From Corallococcus soli (GTDB lineage Bacteria; Myxococcota; Myxococcia; Myxococcales; Myxococcaceae), in contig NZ_JAAIYO010000018.1 in NCBI RefSeq assembly GCF_014930455.1, positions 1 through 64,000 of the forward strand: a stretch of DNA of 64,000 nucleotides, read 5' to 3'. Shown here piece by piece: positions 17,772-26,175 of this stretch. The notes beneath the pieces were generated by a model. That model saw nothing but the letters and a program-made list of their open reading frames with translations, ran no database searches and had not been told where the DNA came from. The position numbers and the translations under genes were made by a program. Within the stretch, counting starts at the first letter, position 1. Each line of letters begins with the position of its first letter.

Positions 17772-18307
17772 GGGGAACCCGCTTTCTTGGCGAGCGACGT
17801 CTTGTCCTTGAACCGGTCGATGGCCTTGCGAAGGAATTGAGCGGGCTGCCACTGCTCTGGCCGTCCCGGTGGGGCTATCCGGTAGGCCGAGATGACCTGA
17901 GCCGGGCGGCCTGCGGAGGCACGGGTAGCGACGACGAAGACGGCGTTGTCCCCTACCAACGCCTGTAACTGGGCGTCGTCCTTCAGCACGCCCACGCGCT
18001 TGTACAGAGGGGCCGTCCGGACCGATTGCATGTAGGCCGGGCCGTAGTAGGCGTCGTGGTCGGCCTGCACGAGCTTCTGGCACGTGTCACACAGCGTTTC
18101 ACGCTCGTCGGAGCCCTCCTGCACGCGGTCGATGAGCGTGCATCCGGCATCCAGGGCGCGCTTCCGAAGGCCGGAAGGCAACTTGGGCACCACCAAGTCC
18201 CAGCGCTCCTCGCGGCGGTACAGGTGCTTGAGGACGTGCTTTGCCTGCTCCCAACCTTCCGCGATTGGAAGGATGTCCGGCTGGAGCTTTGCGTCTGGAA
18301 CCGTCAC
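17768..18307 (-). CDS. Unknown protein, first gene of the NACHT cassette
   Basis: A 179-residue soluble protein of no recognised family. Visible features: an N-terminal helical region (EGWEQAKHVLKHLYRREERW), a CDTC pair near residue 73, a conserved-looking stretch DHDAYYGPAYMQSVRTAPLY, and a C-terminal strand-like segment AVFVVATRASAGRPAQVISA followed by YR. The final VISAYR block is faintly reminiscent of RelE/colicin-type RNase folds, but this is weak and not a call. Its TGA overlaps the ATG of the next gene. It begins 66 bases after a small hypothetical gene on the same strand, where the cassette promoter may lie. Confidence 0.72.
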   Translation of the reverse strand: MTVPDAKLQPDILPIAEGWEQAKHVLKHLYRREERWDLVVPKLPSGLRKRALDAGCTLIDRVQEGSDERETLCDTCQKLVQADHDAYYGPAYMQSVRTAPLYKRVGVLKDDAQLQALVGDNAVFVVATRASAGRPAQVISAYRIAPPGRPEQWQPAQFLRKAIDRFKDKTSLAKKAGSP

Positions 18308-18373
18308 CGTCCCTCCCGGGCCTCCCCGTGTTCCAGGGGGCGATGGCTCGGGTATAGCAAAGCTCCGAACGTC

Positions 18374-18676
18374 TCAGCACATGAGCGCGAACACCGGCCA
18401 GAGGAACCGCAGGCCGTTCCCGTCGGAAAGGGGCACACAGCCCAGCGGCACCAGGGGCTGATCCAGGTCGACCATGTTCCTGGGCTGCAGGAAGTTTCCT
18501 CGAATCTGGAGGATGCGCGCGTCCACCGGCTCACCGTTTGAGCGCGGAGGATAGGCCGGCGAGAGGGGATAGGAGCGGGCATCAGGCCTCGGGGCTAGGT
18601 GGAGGCGAGCCTGTCCCTCGGGCGCCAGGGAGTAAAGGTCGATGCCGGTCCATTGCCACTGCTTTGAATCGAACAC
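18374..18676 (-). CDS. Small hypothetical protein upstream of the NACHT cassette, possibly 5'-truncated
   Basis: A 100-residue reading from GTG at 18676 (FDSKQWQWTGIDLYSLAPEG ... SDGNGLRFLWPVFALMC). Amino-acid composition looks like real protein. The frame continues upstream as ESETGPDIEFLVF to an in-frame TAG with no ATG/GTG/TTG other than the one used, so the natural 5' end may be lost. The function is unknown. It is on the cassette's strand and could be its first gene or a remnant of an earlier insertion. Confidence 0.4.
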   Translation of the reverse strand: MFDSKQWQWTGIDLYSLAPEGQARLHLAPRPDARSYPLSPAYPPRSNGEPVDARILQIRGNFLQPRNMVDLDQPLVPLGCVPLSDGNGLRFLWPVFALMC

Positions 18677-18797
18677 GAGGAACTCAATGTCGGGGCCGGT
18701 CTCAGACTCCTGGACCTAGCTGAGCCATGAGCATGAGGGTCGCCCGGTTATGGGGGCGAACCGAGGAGCGGTAGACGCTGTGCCGTGGGGCGCGCTC

Positions 18798-18819
18798 ATG
18801 TGCCCCGTATGTGCCCCTC
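18798..18819 (+). repeat. 22-bp copy of the integrase 3' coding end
   Basis: Bases 18798-18819 (ATGTGCCCCGTATG then TGCCCCTC) are identical to 8847-8868 inside the integrase C-terminus. The similarity stops on both sides. It may be a remnant of a related integrase from an earlier insertion at the same tRNA, or a shared recombination sequence. Confidence 0.6.
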
Positions 18820-18933
18820 CGGCGCGGAATCAGGCGGAATCAGGTGGGACAGGACGGGATGACGAACCCAGGAAAATCAAGGCGATAGCGGGTAAAGGCG
18901 CGTCCTGCTTGAGGTTTTCTATCGCCCTGCCCA

Positions 18934-18956
18934 GGGTTCGATCCCCGGCTCGTGCA
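18934..18956 (+). repeat. attR of tRNA-Leu island
   Basis: Exact 23-bp copy of the tRNA-Leu 3' end (8778-8800) without the rest of the tRNA. It marks the right boundary of the island; the distance between copies is 10,156 bp. Confidence 0.92.
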
Positions 18957-19330
18957 TGTGTAACGGGTTGAGGATGTTGGCCTGCTCAACGCTAGGTGCG
19001 CCATGCGTGCCCATGGGCTGCGCTTCCAGCATCTTCACTGCGCCCTGCTTCAATTCTCCGGAGCGCGCCGCTTTCATCCAGGAACTCGAAGCCAGGGCCC
19101 CGGAAGACATGGGCGCAAGGTACGTCCTCGAGCACCTCCGGGGCATCAGCGGCTTGCGTTGATACGCCACGTGACTTTCGCGGGCTGCCGGTGACCCGAC
19201 CCTTCACCGTGGCCGGACGCCACCAGCCGGGGTCCTCCATGCTCCCGGGCCGTGGCACGGCACGCATGGAGGCCGGGCCCCGCCGGTGTGGGTGTGGTGG
19301 GCAACGCCGGTCCGGGTAGGGGAGTTCCGG

Positions 19331-20995
19331 ATGAAGGCGAACCGCTGGTTGTTGCTGGGGGCCCTGGGTGTGGTCCTCGGAGTCGTGTCCTGTAGCAGTG
19401 GGGGCAACCCGCCGAACAATCCTCCCGGCACCGTGGATGCCGGGCCGACGACGGACGCGGGGCCGTCCATCCCCGATGCGGGGCCTGGCTCCCTGTGCCT
19501 CAACGAAGGCGCCACGTGCAGCCAGGACTCGGGCGCCCAGTGCTGTACCGGCCTCTGTTCGGACTCGGGCGTCTGTCCGGCCCCGAGCAGCCAGTGCGTC
19601 GCCTCAGGCGGCTCCTGCTCCAGCGGCATCGAGTGCTGCACGAACAGCTGCCTGGAAGGGAAGTGCTCCTCGCTCCAGTGTCTGGACGTGGGCAGCGCCT
19701 GCAGCAGCGCGGCGGCGTGCTGCACCCAGCTTTGTGGTTCAGACGGTCTGTGCGCGGCGCTGCCTTCCAGCTCCACCAGCAGCTGCAAGGTGCCGGGCCA
19801 GGCGTGCACCGGCGCGGGGGACTGCTGCTCCAACAACTGCCAGGGCGGGGTGTGCAAGCAGGCGTACTCGTGTCAGGCCAATGATGACCTCTGCATGAAG
19901 GGCGCGGATTGCTGCGGCGGGGTGTGCTCTCAGGAGAACACCGGCACGCCGGGGCGCTGCGTGACCGTCAGCGGTGGCGGCGCGGGTGGATGCCTTCAGG
20001 ACGGCAATCCCTGCTCGGGTTCCAGCAATTGCTGCTCGCGCACGTGCGTGGACCTGGGCTTCGGAACCACGGTGTGCCAGCCGGTGAGCGGATGCCGTCC
20101 CACGGGCGATTACTGCACCAACGACGGTGCGTGCTGCGGCGGAGAGAAGCTGTCCAACGCGGTGGATTGTCGCGAAAGCCGCTGTGACAAGCCCAATGGC
20201 TGCAACCCGGTGGGCAACATCTGCGGCAGCGGCCAGTTGCCCGACGGCGGCATCATCGACGTCAACGCCCGTGAGGCGTGCTGCGATGGTCAGAAGGACG
20301 TGTGCAAGGTGGACGCCTCCGGTGTGCCTCGCTGCTTCGGCGGCTGCCCCAACAACAACTGCCCGGCGGGATGCCCCACGGGCTACACCGGCGAGGCGCC
20401 CTGCTGCATTGCGCAGGAGCAGGCGTGCCAGTTCTCCGACCAGTGCTGCGGCGGCGCCCGCTGCCTGCCCGGTGCGAATGGCGGCCTCACCTGCCAGAAG
20501 GTGGCGTGCGCTCCGGTGGGCACCGAGTGTGATCCGCAGGCATCGCAGTGCTGCGCCGGCACCGCCTGCGTGAGCGTCTCCGAGTTGGGGTATGCCTGCC
20601 GGCCCTCGGTCACGTTCCCGGATGGCGGCACGGTCACCCCGGACGCGGGCACCGGTGGGACGGATGCGGGCACATGCTCCGCGAACGGGAAGAGCTGCGC
20701 CTCGGGAGCGGCCTGCTGCTCCGGCATCTGCGACAACGGTGCGTGCGCGGCGCCCAGCGCCTGTCAGCCCCAGGGGCAGACCTGCACGTCGGCCGCGGAC
20801 TGCTGCGCCGGCCTGGGCTGCCGCATCCCGGGTGGGAGCGTGACGGGCACCTGCGAGTCGGGATCGACCTGTTCCGCCGCCGGTCAGGCGTGCTCACCCA
20901 ACAACCTGTGCTGCACCAACCTCCTCTGCTCGACGCCCTCGGGGGATGCCTGCACCGGGACGACCTCGTGCATGTGCACTGTGATCATCGGCTGA
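19331..20995 (+). CDS. Cys-rich repeat lipoprotein
   Basis: A 554-residue predicted lipoprotein: a lipoprotein signal peptide with lipobox GVVSC (lipidated Cys21), then a Pro/Asp/Ala-rich linker (DAGPTTDAGPSIPDAG) and about a dozen degenerate modules of about 30-45 residues with the pattern C...G..C.....CC...C..G.C. The paired CC and even spacing suggest small disulfide-knotted modules. A second DAGTGGTDAG linker near residue 440 separates the last modules. Such proteins are common in myxobacteria; their function is unknown and surface adhesion or binding is a guess. ATG 19331 has GGGGAG 8 bases upstream and starts exactly at the signal peptide. Confidence 0.85.
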   Translation: MKANRWLLLGALGVVLGVVSCSSGGNPPNNPPGTVDAGPTTDAGPSIPDAGPGSLCLNEGATCSQDSGAQCCTGLCSDSGVCPAPSSQCVASGGSCSSGIECCTNSCLEGKCSSLQCLDVGSACSSAAACCTQLCGSDGLCAALPSSSTSSCKVPGQACTGAGDCCSNNCQGGVCKQAYSCQANDDLCMKGADCCGGVCSQENTGTPGRCVTVSGGGAGGCLQDGNPCSGSSNCCSRTCVDLGFGTTVCQPVSGCRPTGDYCTNDGACCGGEKLSNAVDCRESRCDKPNGCNPVGNICGSGQLPDGGIIDVNAREACCDGQKDVCKVDASGVPRCFGGCPNNNCPAGCPTGYTGEAPCCIAQEQACQFSDQCCGGARCLPGANGGLTCQKVACAPVGTECDPQASQCCAGTACVSVSELGYACRPSVTFPDGGTVTPDAGTGGTDAGTCSANGKSCASGAACCSGICDNGACAAPSACQPQGQTCTSAADCCAGLGCRIPGGSVTGTCESGSTCSAAGQACSPNNLCCTNLLCSTPSGDACTGTTSCMCTVIIG

Positions 20996-21149
20996 GTGGA
21001 TGATGCGCAGGCTCGGAGGTCCTCGGACCTCCGGCCTTCGCCAGGCGTTCCGGTCCACGGCACGGCATCGCCTTGGACCTGTCACTTCCTTGGTTGACGA
21101 CTGCTTTGCGCGTGAGGCCTGGGCCCAGCCAGGAGCCCTGGCGCATGGC

Positions 21150-21437
21150 TCAGGGGACGACGGCGGCGCAGTCGGCGCCACAGGAGAAGGTCGCCGACGT
21201 GCAGGCCCGGTCCGTGAGGCAGGCATCACAGACGTCTGCCTTTCGCTTGTAGTCCTCGTCGTCCGCCGCGTTGGAGCGGCAGCGGCTCTCACAGGCGGAC
21301 GTATCGTATTCGCTGTCGTAGCAGGAGGCGTAGCGATCACAGATGGCGTTGCAGTCGAGCGCGGCGTCCACGCCACAGCCGACCATGCCCGTCAAGGCCA
21401 TTGCCGCGACCAGCAGGTGCTTCAGGTGCTTGCGCAT
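21150..21437 (-). CDS. Small secreted/lipoprotein, Cys-rich
   Basis: A 95-residue protein with a signal peptide (MRKHLKHLLVAAMALTGMVG followed by Cys21, a lipobox-like GMVGC) and ten further cysteines spaced as C..IC....SC......CESRC and CDACLTDRAC...FSCGADC. It is likely a disulfide-rich lipoprotein. GGGAGA lies 7 bases before the chosen ATG at 21437. The function is unknown. It is divergent from the next small gene across 232 bases in which nothing else was seen. Confidence 0.75.
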   Translation of the reverse strand: MRKHLKHLLVAAMALTGMVGCGVDAALDCNAICDRYASCYDSEYDTSACESRCRSNAADDEDYKRKADVCDACLTDRACTSATFSCGADCAAVVP

Positions 21438-21669
21438 TCGTATCTCCCGGGGAAGTGGATCCGGGAAGGCGCTCGCGTCTTCGCGACGCAAGCCGGCCTT
21501 CCCGGCGAAAATGACCTCGCACTTGGCGCGCGAAGTGGCGTCTCTTGAACGCTTCCTTTTCGTGTGCCGGAAGCTAGGGACGAAGGTCCCATTGTCAAGT
21601 CGGCCCCACATCGTTTCGAGGTGGCGGGACGGGGAGCAGTCCCCGCGCTTCCTGGCTACGCTCACGTCC

Positions 21670-21972
21670 ATGGGTGAGCGACCACGGACGTGTGCGGCCT
21701 GCCAGCGGGTCCTGGCGGCCCACGAGGTGTACTACCGCTTCAGCCTCGTGCTCGAAGGGGAGCAGGACGTGCTTGATGCTCCGGATGAGGCGGACGGTGG
21801 GCGCGGGGATGCGCTCGCGGAGTTCGTCCAGCGGCTGGAGTCAGGGGCTGAGGACCCGAGCGAGCTGGAGGCCCAGGTGCACTGGGAGCACTCCGGAATC
21901 GCGTGCGCCGAGTGTCGCGCCGTGGCGGTGCGGATGCTCACGTCCAGCCCGGAGGACGCCGGGCCCCACTGA
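21670..21972 (+). CDS. Small CXXC zinc-ribbon-like protein
   Basis: A 100-residue cytoplasmic-looking protein with two CXXC pairs (RTCAACQRVL near residue 9 and IACAECRAVA near residue 78), as in small zinc-ribbon proteins. The middle is acidic (EGEQDVLDAPDEADGGRGDA). No family is recognised. ATG 21670 lies in the only plausible start region. Its stop is 38 bases from the stop of the convergent helicase gene. Confidence 0.65.
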   Translation: MGERPRTCAACQRVLAAHEVYYRFSLVLEGEQDVLDAPDEADGGRGDALAEFVQRLESGAEDPSELEAQVHWEHSGIACAECRAVAVRMLTSSPEDAGPH

Positions 21973-22010
21973 CGGCATGCATCACGACCGGCCTGTCCCT
22001 CCCATGGGAG

Positions 22011-23897
22011 TCAGAGCAGTTCTTCGAACACCTGCACCTGCTCCCGAGGAAAGAGACCGGTCTGCTGGATCTTCAGTGCGGTGCCCGAGACATCCCTGGT
22101 GAAGACCACGACCGCGAGATCCTGGATGGCGCGCGAGCAGCACACGTAGAAGAGGCGTCTCGTCCGCTCAATGACGGTCTCCTTGCCAGAGTTGCGATTC
22201 GCCAGGTCCTTCGCGGACAGCTCCTCAACGCCGAAATACTTGTTGTAGGAGAAGAGGTTGTAGCTTCCTTCGTCGTCATCCACCACCGTCAGGACCCGCT
22301 CGAACTCAGCGCCCTTGACGCCTTGCTGGGTGAAGAACGGGGATTCGTCTTTGATGTACTTCCGGTATCCCCAGAGCTGCTTGACGGGGCACTTGAGGAA
22401 CGCGGCGGCGGCGCCATCCTCACTGACTTCATCGGGTGTTTCGCCGTCAGACGCCAGGTCCTCCGATGCCTCCAGTGCGTGGGTGAATCGGTTGTCCAAC
22501 GTCATGAGTTGATGGTCGCGGATGAATGTCAGGACTTGCTGGACAGAAGAGACCCCTGCCGGGTCGAGGAGCGCCGCCAGCGCCTCCGTGTCCTTCTTCA
22601 ACTGGAGCAGCAGCTCCGGGACGGAGATGCCGCACAGTTGCTCCGAGGACAAGCACGGGCAGTGCGTTCTGAGCAATGAGATGGCGTCAAAATCGCGCTT
22701 GTCCCTGAGGGCATCCACCAGTGGAAGGATGAAGGACAAGAAGGGGCGTACAATCCACGTGGTTCCGTCCCGGAAGCCTTCACTGACGGAGGTGGGCACC
22801 TTGTCGTTGAGCGCGGCATGGACTTGTTCGAAGCCCAGGCGTCTTGCGGCCATGCGGTGGACGATCACCAGGATGTGGGCACCAGCATCTCCTGTGTCCT
22901 GCATCCAGGCGGGCGTCCCGGTGGCATCGGCCATCCATTTGCGAACGGCCCTGAGCCTGCCGGCCCGGTTGTCATCGGCTGGCACGACAAAAAGCCGCGC
23001 TGTACCTGGCGCCTGCGGGCGGTTTTCTATGTACCCTGATTTTTGCTCAAGGCCGTCGCTCTGGGCCCGGATCTGGTTGAGCACTGCCAGCACGTTGGCC
23101 GAACTGCGGAAGTTCTCCGGCTTCTTGATCAACGCCCAGTCATTCCTATGTTCAATCTCACCCACGCCTGTCGCATAGATCTTCTGCATGGGGTCTCCGA
23201 AGAATCCGAGACAGAACCGCCCAGGCGCGTCCGATGCAACCGCCTTGAGTGCGCGGACTACCTCAGGATTGGTGTCCTGGCTTTCGTCCACGAAGACGAA
23301 TGGGAACTGCCGCGTGACCAGATCCCGAAGCAGGGGGGATGTGAGCAGCAACGCTGGCGCCAGCTTGATGATGGTCTCGTGTCCGAGTATCCCCTTCGCG
23401 TAGTCCGCGCCCGCTCCATAGGTGAAACGTTTGACGCCCCGCAGCGCCACTTCCTGGTCCCGAAGCTTTGCAAGGCGCTTCTGGTCTCTCTCGAGGGTGC
23501 GCCTCTGTTTCTTGGTGACGGAGGGCTTCTCCAGGTCCTGAGATTCTCCGACGAGGTGCGCAGCGAGCCAGGTGCGAATGTCCTCCTGGAAGGGCCTGAT
23601 GAGAGTCCAAAGAAAGCTGTGGATGGTCGACACGCAGAAGAGCGGTTCATTGTCGACATCGGTCAGGATTTCTTTCTTCGCCACTTCCGTGTAGGTAATG
23701 CAAGCCACCCGTTGGCCACGCCGCTTCAAGTCGACGCCGCGGTGCTTCTTCAAGTGGTTGAGTGCTTTGACGAGAGACGTCGTCTTTCCAGAGCCCGCGC
23801 CTGCGATCATCACGAAGCTCTTGACGAGGGGAGCATCCAGGCACTTTTGGAGTTCGCGGTCCGCGTCGGTGTCTGGTTTCCCGGCTCGCGATGTCAT
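22011..23897 (-). CDS. UvrD/Rep-type superfamily 1 helicase, Gabija GajB-like
   Basis: A 628-residue SF1 helicase. Motifs in order: Walker A MIAGAGSGKTTSLVKAL (residues 30-46), Walker B FVFVDESQDTNPEVV, motif III GDPMQKIY, motif IV ENFRSSANVLAVLNQIR, motif V VKGAEFERVLTVVDDDE and motif VI TRRLFYVCCSRAIQDLAV. All core motifs are present, so ATPase and translocase activity is expected. The ATG at 23897 is chosen because ATGA overlaps the stop of the OLD-nuclease gene and removes an unsupported 34-residue extension. An OLD nuclease followed by a UvrD-like protein is the Gabija anti-phage layout, in which GajB is the helicase-like partner. It is last of four same-strand genes. Confidence 0.9.
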   Translation of the reverse strand: MTSRAGKPDTDADRELQKCLDAPLVKSFVMIAGAGSGKTTSLVKALNHLKKHRGVDLKRRGQRVACITYTEVAKKEILTDVDNEPLFCVSTIHSFLWTLIRPFQEDIRTWLAAHLVGESQDLEKPSVTKKQRRTLERDQKRLAKLRDQEVALRGVKRFTYGAGADYAKGILGHETIIKLAPALLLTSPLLRDLVTRQFPFVFVDESQDTNPEVVRALKAVASDAPGRFCLGFFGDPMQKIYATGVGEIEHRNDWALIKKPENFRSSANVLAVLNQIRAQSDGLEQKSGYIENRPQAPGTARLFVVPADDNRAGRLRAVRKWMADATGTPAWMQDTGDAGAHILVIVHRMAARRLGFEQVHAALNDKVPTSVSEGFRDGTTWIVRPFLSFILPLVDALRDKRDFDAISLLRTHCPCLSSEQLCGISVPELLLQLKKDTEALAALLDPAGVSSVQQVLTFIRDHQLMTLDNRFTHALEASEDLASDGETPDEVSEDGAAAAFLKCPVKQLWGYRKYIKDESPFFTQQGVKGAEFERVLTVVDDDEGSYNLFSYNKYFGVEELSAKDLANRNSGKETVIERTRRLFYVCCSRAIQDLAVVVFTRDVSGTALKIQQTGLFPREQVQVFEELL

Positions 23898-26122
23898 GCC
23901 GCTGCCTCTTCCTGGCCGGAGGTGGGCGCAGGGGCCGCGACACCAAGTTGTCCAGCGAGCCAGAGAAGCCCTTCCGCGATGTAGCTGGGAACCACCCAAC
24001 TGGAATCCCTGTCCTCAGCCATCAGCGCAAGCGCGAAGTCCGTTTTCTTGAAGGAATCTCCGTTGACCCTTGTGTGGATCTTCCTGGCGATTTCCTTGGG
24101 TGAATGGTTCTGGCTCTTGTTGATGCGCAGCTTGAGGTGCTGACGAGCCTTTGCCTGGCACCATTCCAGGTTCTCCAGGGCAAACGTCTCCTCAAGGGTA
24201 CGTCCCGCGATCATTTCGGAGCAGGAGTTCCAGTTCACCTTGGAGCGGGTTTGATAGGCAACGCGGACGCGAGCAGAGCTCCCTCCATTCAAGGTTCGTT
24301 CCTTCTGCGCATGTGGAAGGTCCAAGAGCTCCTGGATGACTTCCTTCCCCGGGAGCCAACGCGTAAGGGTCTGGTTGGACGTCACAGCCCCCTGCTCATC
24401 GGTCTGGCATGCGCCCCCACCTCGTGAGCGTCCTTGGTCGGGTGGCTCTTCCTCGCTGTCGTCGCCGATGTCGTCAGCTGCGTCCGAATGTTGGGGGCGC
24501 GGGAAGACGCTGTCGAGATCCGTGATAATCAGTGTGGGGATCCCCAGGAACTCCATGAGAGGGCAGAATCGGTAGCCAAAGGCGCCGCCAATCTCCAGGA
24601 CGCACAGGTACTTGGATTCCAGCTTGCATTTTGTCTTCTCGATCATCAGGGGCATCAACAGGCGCTCGACATTGCCCTCCACGAGGATGGCTGCGTCCGC
24701 GAAGAACAGGTCACAATGCATGAGCTTCAGATATCGCTGGAGGTAGTCAGCGCCATGGTCCTTCTGAGCTTGGTAGAACCAAGAAAGACTGAGGACCTCC
24801 GACATCTGTCGTGCCGCTGCCTTGGAAGGACGTCTGAAGTAGCGGATGGGCGTAAAACCCCGCTCGTGGAGAATGTGCGGTGAATGCGTCGTCACAACGA
24901 GCTGACTTCGGTAGATGCCTTCATCTAGGGGCTCTGGCTTCATGATGTCGGAGACCTGGCGGATGAAGACCTGCTGTAGTTGCGTGTGCAGGTGTGCCTC
25001 CGGCTCTTCAATGAAGATGAGGTGAAGGGGCTGGCGCACCTCCTCGGCTTTCCACCGCGCCTGGAAGTCGAGCAGCTCCACCACCATGTAGATGAGGTTC
25101 TTGAATCCCAGGCCGTTGTACCGGTCTGGAAGACTGAGTGCCTTCAGCTCGCTATCCCCGTTGTCTAGCTGGTAGTGGACGCGTGCCCCGCCTGCCCCGC
25201 CCAGCATCTGCTCAGGCCTGAAGGCGGATTTGATCTTCAGTTGTGGATTATCGAGTCCTGGATAGCCCAGTCCATCCAGTCGCTTGATGATTGAATCAAG
25301 GGCCTTGGTCAGGTGTCCGCTGAGCTGTTCTTCCACGGTGAACAGGACGCCCAGCGCCTCATGGTCGATTTCGCCCTTATCGCGGTTTCTTACGTAGAAC
25401 CGGCTGAGACGGCGCGACAGGTCCTCCGCCCGGCCACCTGGACTCGAATCAGAGAGATGCTTCTGGGCATTGAGGAAGTCGATGTGGATCAAATCCCTGA
25501 TGATCTGCTGGCCGCTTCGATGCGTGTCTGAAGCCAGGAGGGAAGGAACGTAGCCCGCCTCTTCCTTGAAATCACTGCTGAATCGCGTGTGATCAAGGAC
25601 GTAGTAGCGAAAGTCGAATTCACTGCCGAGATGCTTGGAAAGATAGTCGCTCAGGGTTTCAGGCCAAGGCTGATAGGTCCCTGCCTTGGGTGCATGGGCA
25701 GACGCCTTCGATCTGGCTTCACGATAGCGGGCCCAGAGCGCCGCCTCATCCCGGGGGGCGAACTCGATCCGCAATCCGACTAGGTTCTTGTCCCAGCTCA
25801 GGCTCGGAATCAGGTCGATGACCCGCTGCAAATCATTCTCTTCGAGCTGCAGCCAGAGATCGAGACTGATCCTCGGGAACGGTTCCGTTGGCCCCTTTCC
25901 TTCTCCAGCGCCAATCCTGTCGAACGTACGACAGCAGTCCGCGCTGAAGTCGTGAAGAGTCAACTTGTCGTCCCCCCTGGCGACGAAGTAACTGAAGACC
26001 TGGGTGGCGGAGGTCTTCCCGCTGTTGTTGGCGCCGACAAAGATCGAAACGTCTTCTTCGAGATCAATGTGAACGTCCTTCAGGCGACGGAAGTTCCGGA
26101 CATGAAATGAATGCAGGTGCAT
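23894..26122 (-). CDS. OLD-family ATPase with TOPRIM nuclease domain, Gabija GajA-like
   Basis: A 742-residue OLD-family protein. The ABC-type ATPase has Walker A FVGANNSGKTSATQVF (residues 28-43), a split insertion, then Walker B HLIFIEEPEAHLHTQLQQ and the H-loop VVTTHSPHI. A C-terminal TOPRIM nuclease has AILVEGNVERLLMPLMIEK (catalytic Glu) and LIITDLDSV (DxD). It is longer than the well-studied GajA (about 580 residues). An Asp/Glu-rich loop (SDAADDIGDDSEEEPPDQG) sits inside the TOPRIM part. GajA homologues nick DNA when nucleotide levels fall during phage infection; that role is inferred here. The gene looks less GC-rich than its neighbours, which suggests transfer. It shares ATGA with the helicase gene and follows the Rad50-like gene by 53 bases. 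Confidence 0.9.
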   Translation of the reverse strand: MHLHSFHVRNFRRLKDVHIDLEEDVSIFVGANNSGKTSATQVFSYFVARGDDKLTLHDFSADCCRTFDRIGAGEGKGPTEPFPRISLDLWLQLEENDLQRVIDLIPSLSWDKNLVGLRIEFAPRDEAALWARYREARSKASAHAPKAGTYQPWPETLSDYLSKHLGSEFDFRYYVLDHTRFSSDFKEEAGYVPSLLASDTHRSGQQIIRDLIHIDFLNAQKHLSDSSPGGRAEDLSRRLSRFYVRNRDKGEIDHEALGVLFTVEEQLSGHLTKALDSIIKRLDGLGYPGLDNPQLKIKSAFRPEQMLGGAGGARVHYQLDNGDSELKALSLPDRYNGLGFKNLIYMVVELLDFQARWKAEEVRQPLHLIFIEEPEAHLHTQLQQVFIRQVSDIMKPEPLDEGIYRSQLVVTTHSPHILHERGFTPIRYFRRPSKAAARQMSEVLSLSWFYQAQKDHGADYLQRYLKLMHCDLFFADAAILVEGNVERLLMPLMIEKTKCKLESKYLCVLEIGGAFGYRFCPLMEFLGIPTLIITDLDSVFPRPQHSDAADDIGDDSEEEPPDQGRSRGGGACQTDEQGAVTSNQTLTRWLPGKEVIQELLDLPHAQKERTLNGGSSARVRVAYQTRSKVNWNSCSEMIAGRTLEETFALENLEWCQAKARQHLKLRINKSQNHSPKEIARKIHTRVNGDSFKKTDFALALMAEDRDSSWVVPSYIAEGLLWLAGQLGVAAPAPTSGQEEAAA

Positions 26123-26175
26123 GTCTGTGCAGCCTCGCTGGAGGGCGTGAAGAAGCGACAGGTTCGAGCGTTGAG

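Larger units (their letters stand above)
8778..18956. mobile_element. Integrated genomic island in tRNA-Leu(UAA), about 10.2 kb
   Basis: Bounded by the 23-bp tRNA repeat. At the left end lie an integrase pointing at the tRNA and an overlapping excisionase-like gene. Then come transposon fragments (10.4-11.4 kb) and three overlapping minus-strand genes ending in a NACHT NTPase. No conjugation or replication gene is seen, so it is either a small integrative element moved by a helper or a remnant. The integrase looks intact (all catalytic motifs present), so excision may still be possible. Confidence 0.88.
18677..19330. other. Gene-free region spanning the right island boundary
   Basis: About 650 bases without a convincing gene. 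It contains a 22-bp copy of the integrase 3' end (18798-18819) and the attR repeat (18934-18956). The part after 18957 is the original chromosome flank of tRNA-Leu and holds only short unsupported reading frames before the lipoprotein gene. Confidence 0.6.

Noticed and set aside
17772-18083. N-terminal extension of the 307-residue NACHT-cassette protein
   Set aside because: It overlaps another gene in a different frame and is Arg/Gly/Pro-rich shadow sequence; the ATGA start at 17771 is better supported.
18934-18956. A second tRNA-Leu
   Set aside because: Only the last 23 bases are present; it is an attachment-site copy.
18956-19267. Several 60-107-codon frames after attR
   Set aside because: They overlap in several frames on both strands, with no motif and no good ribosome site.
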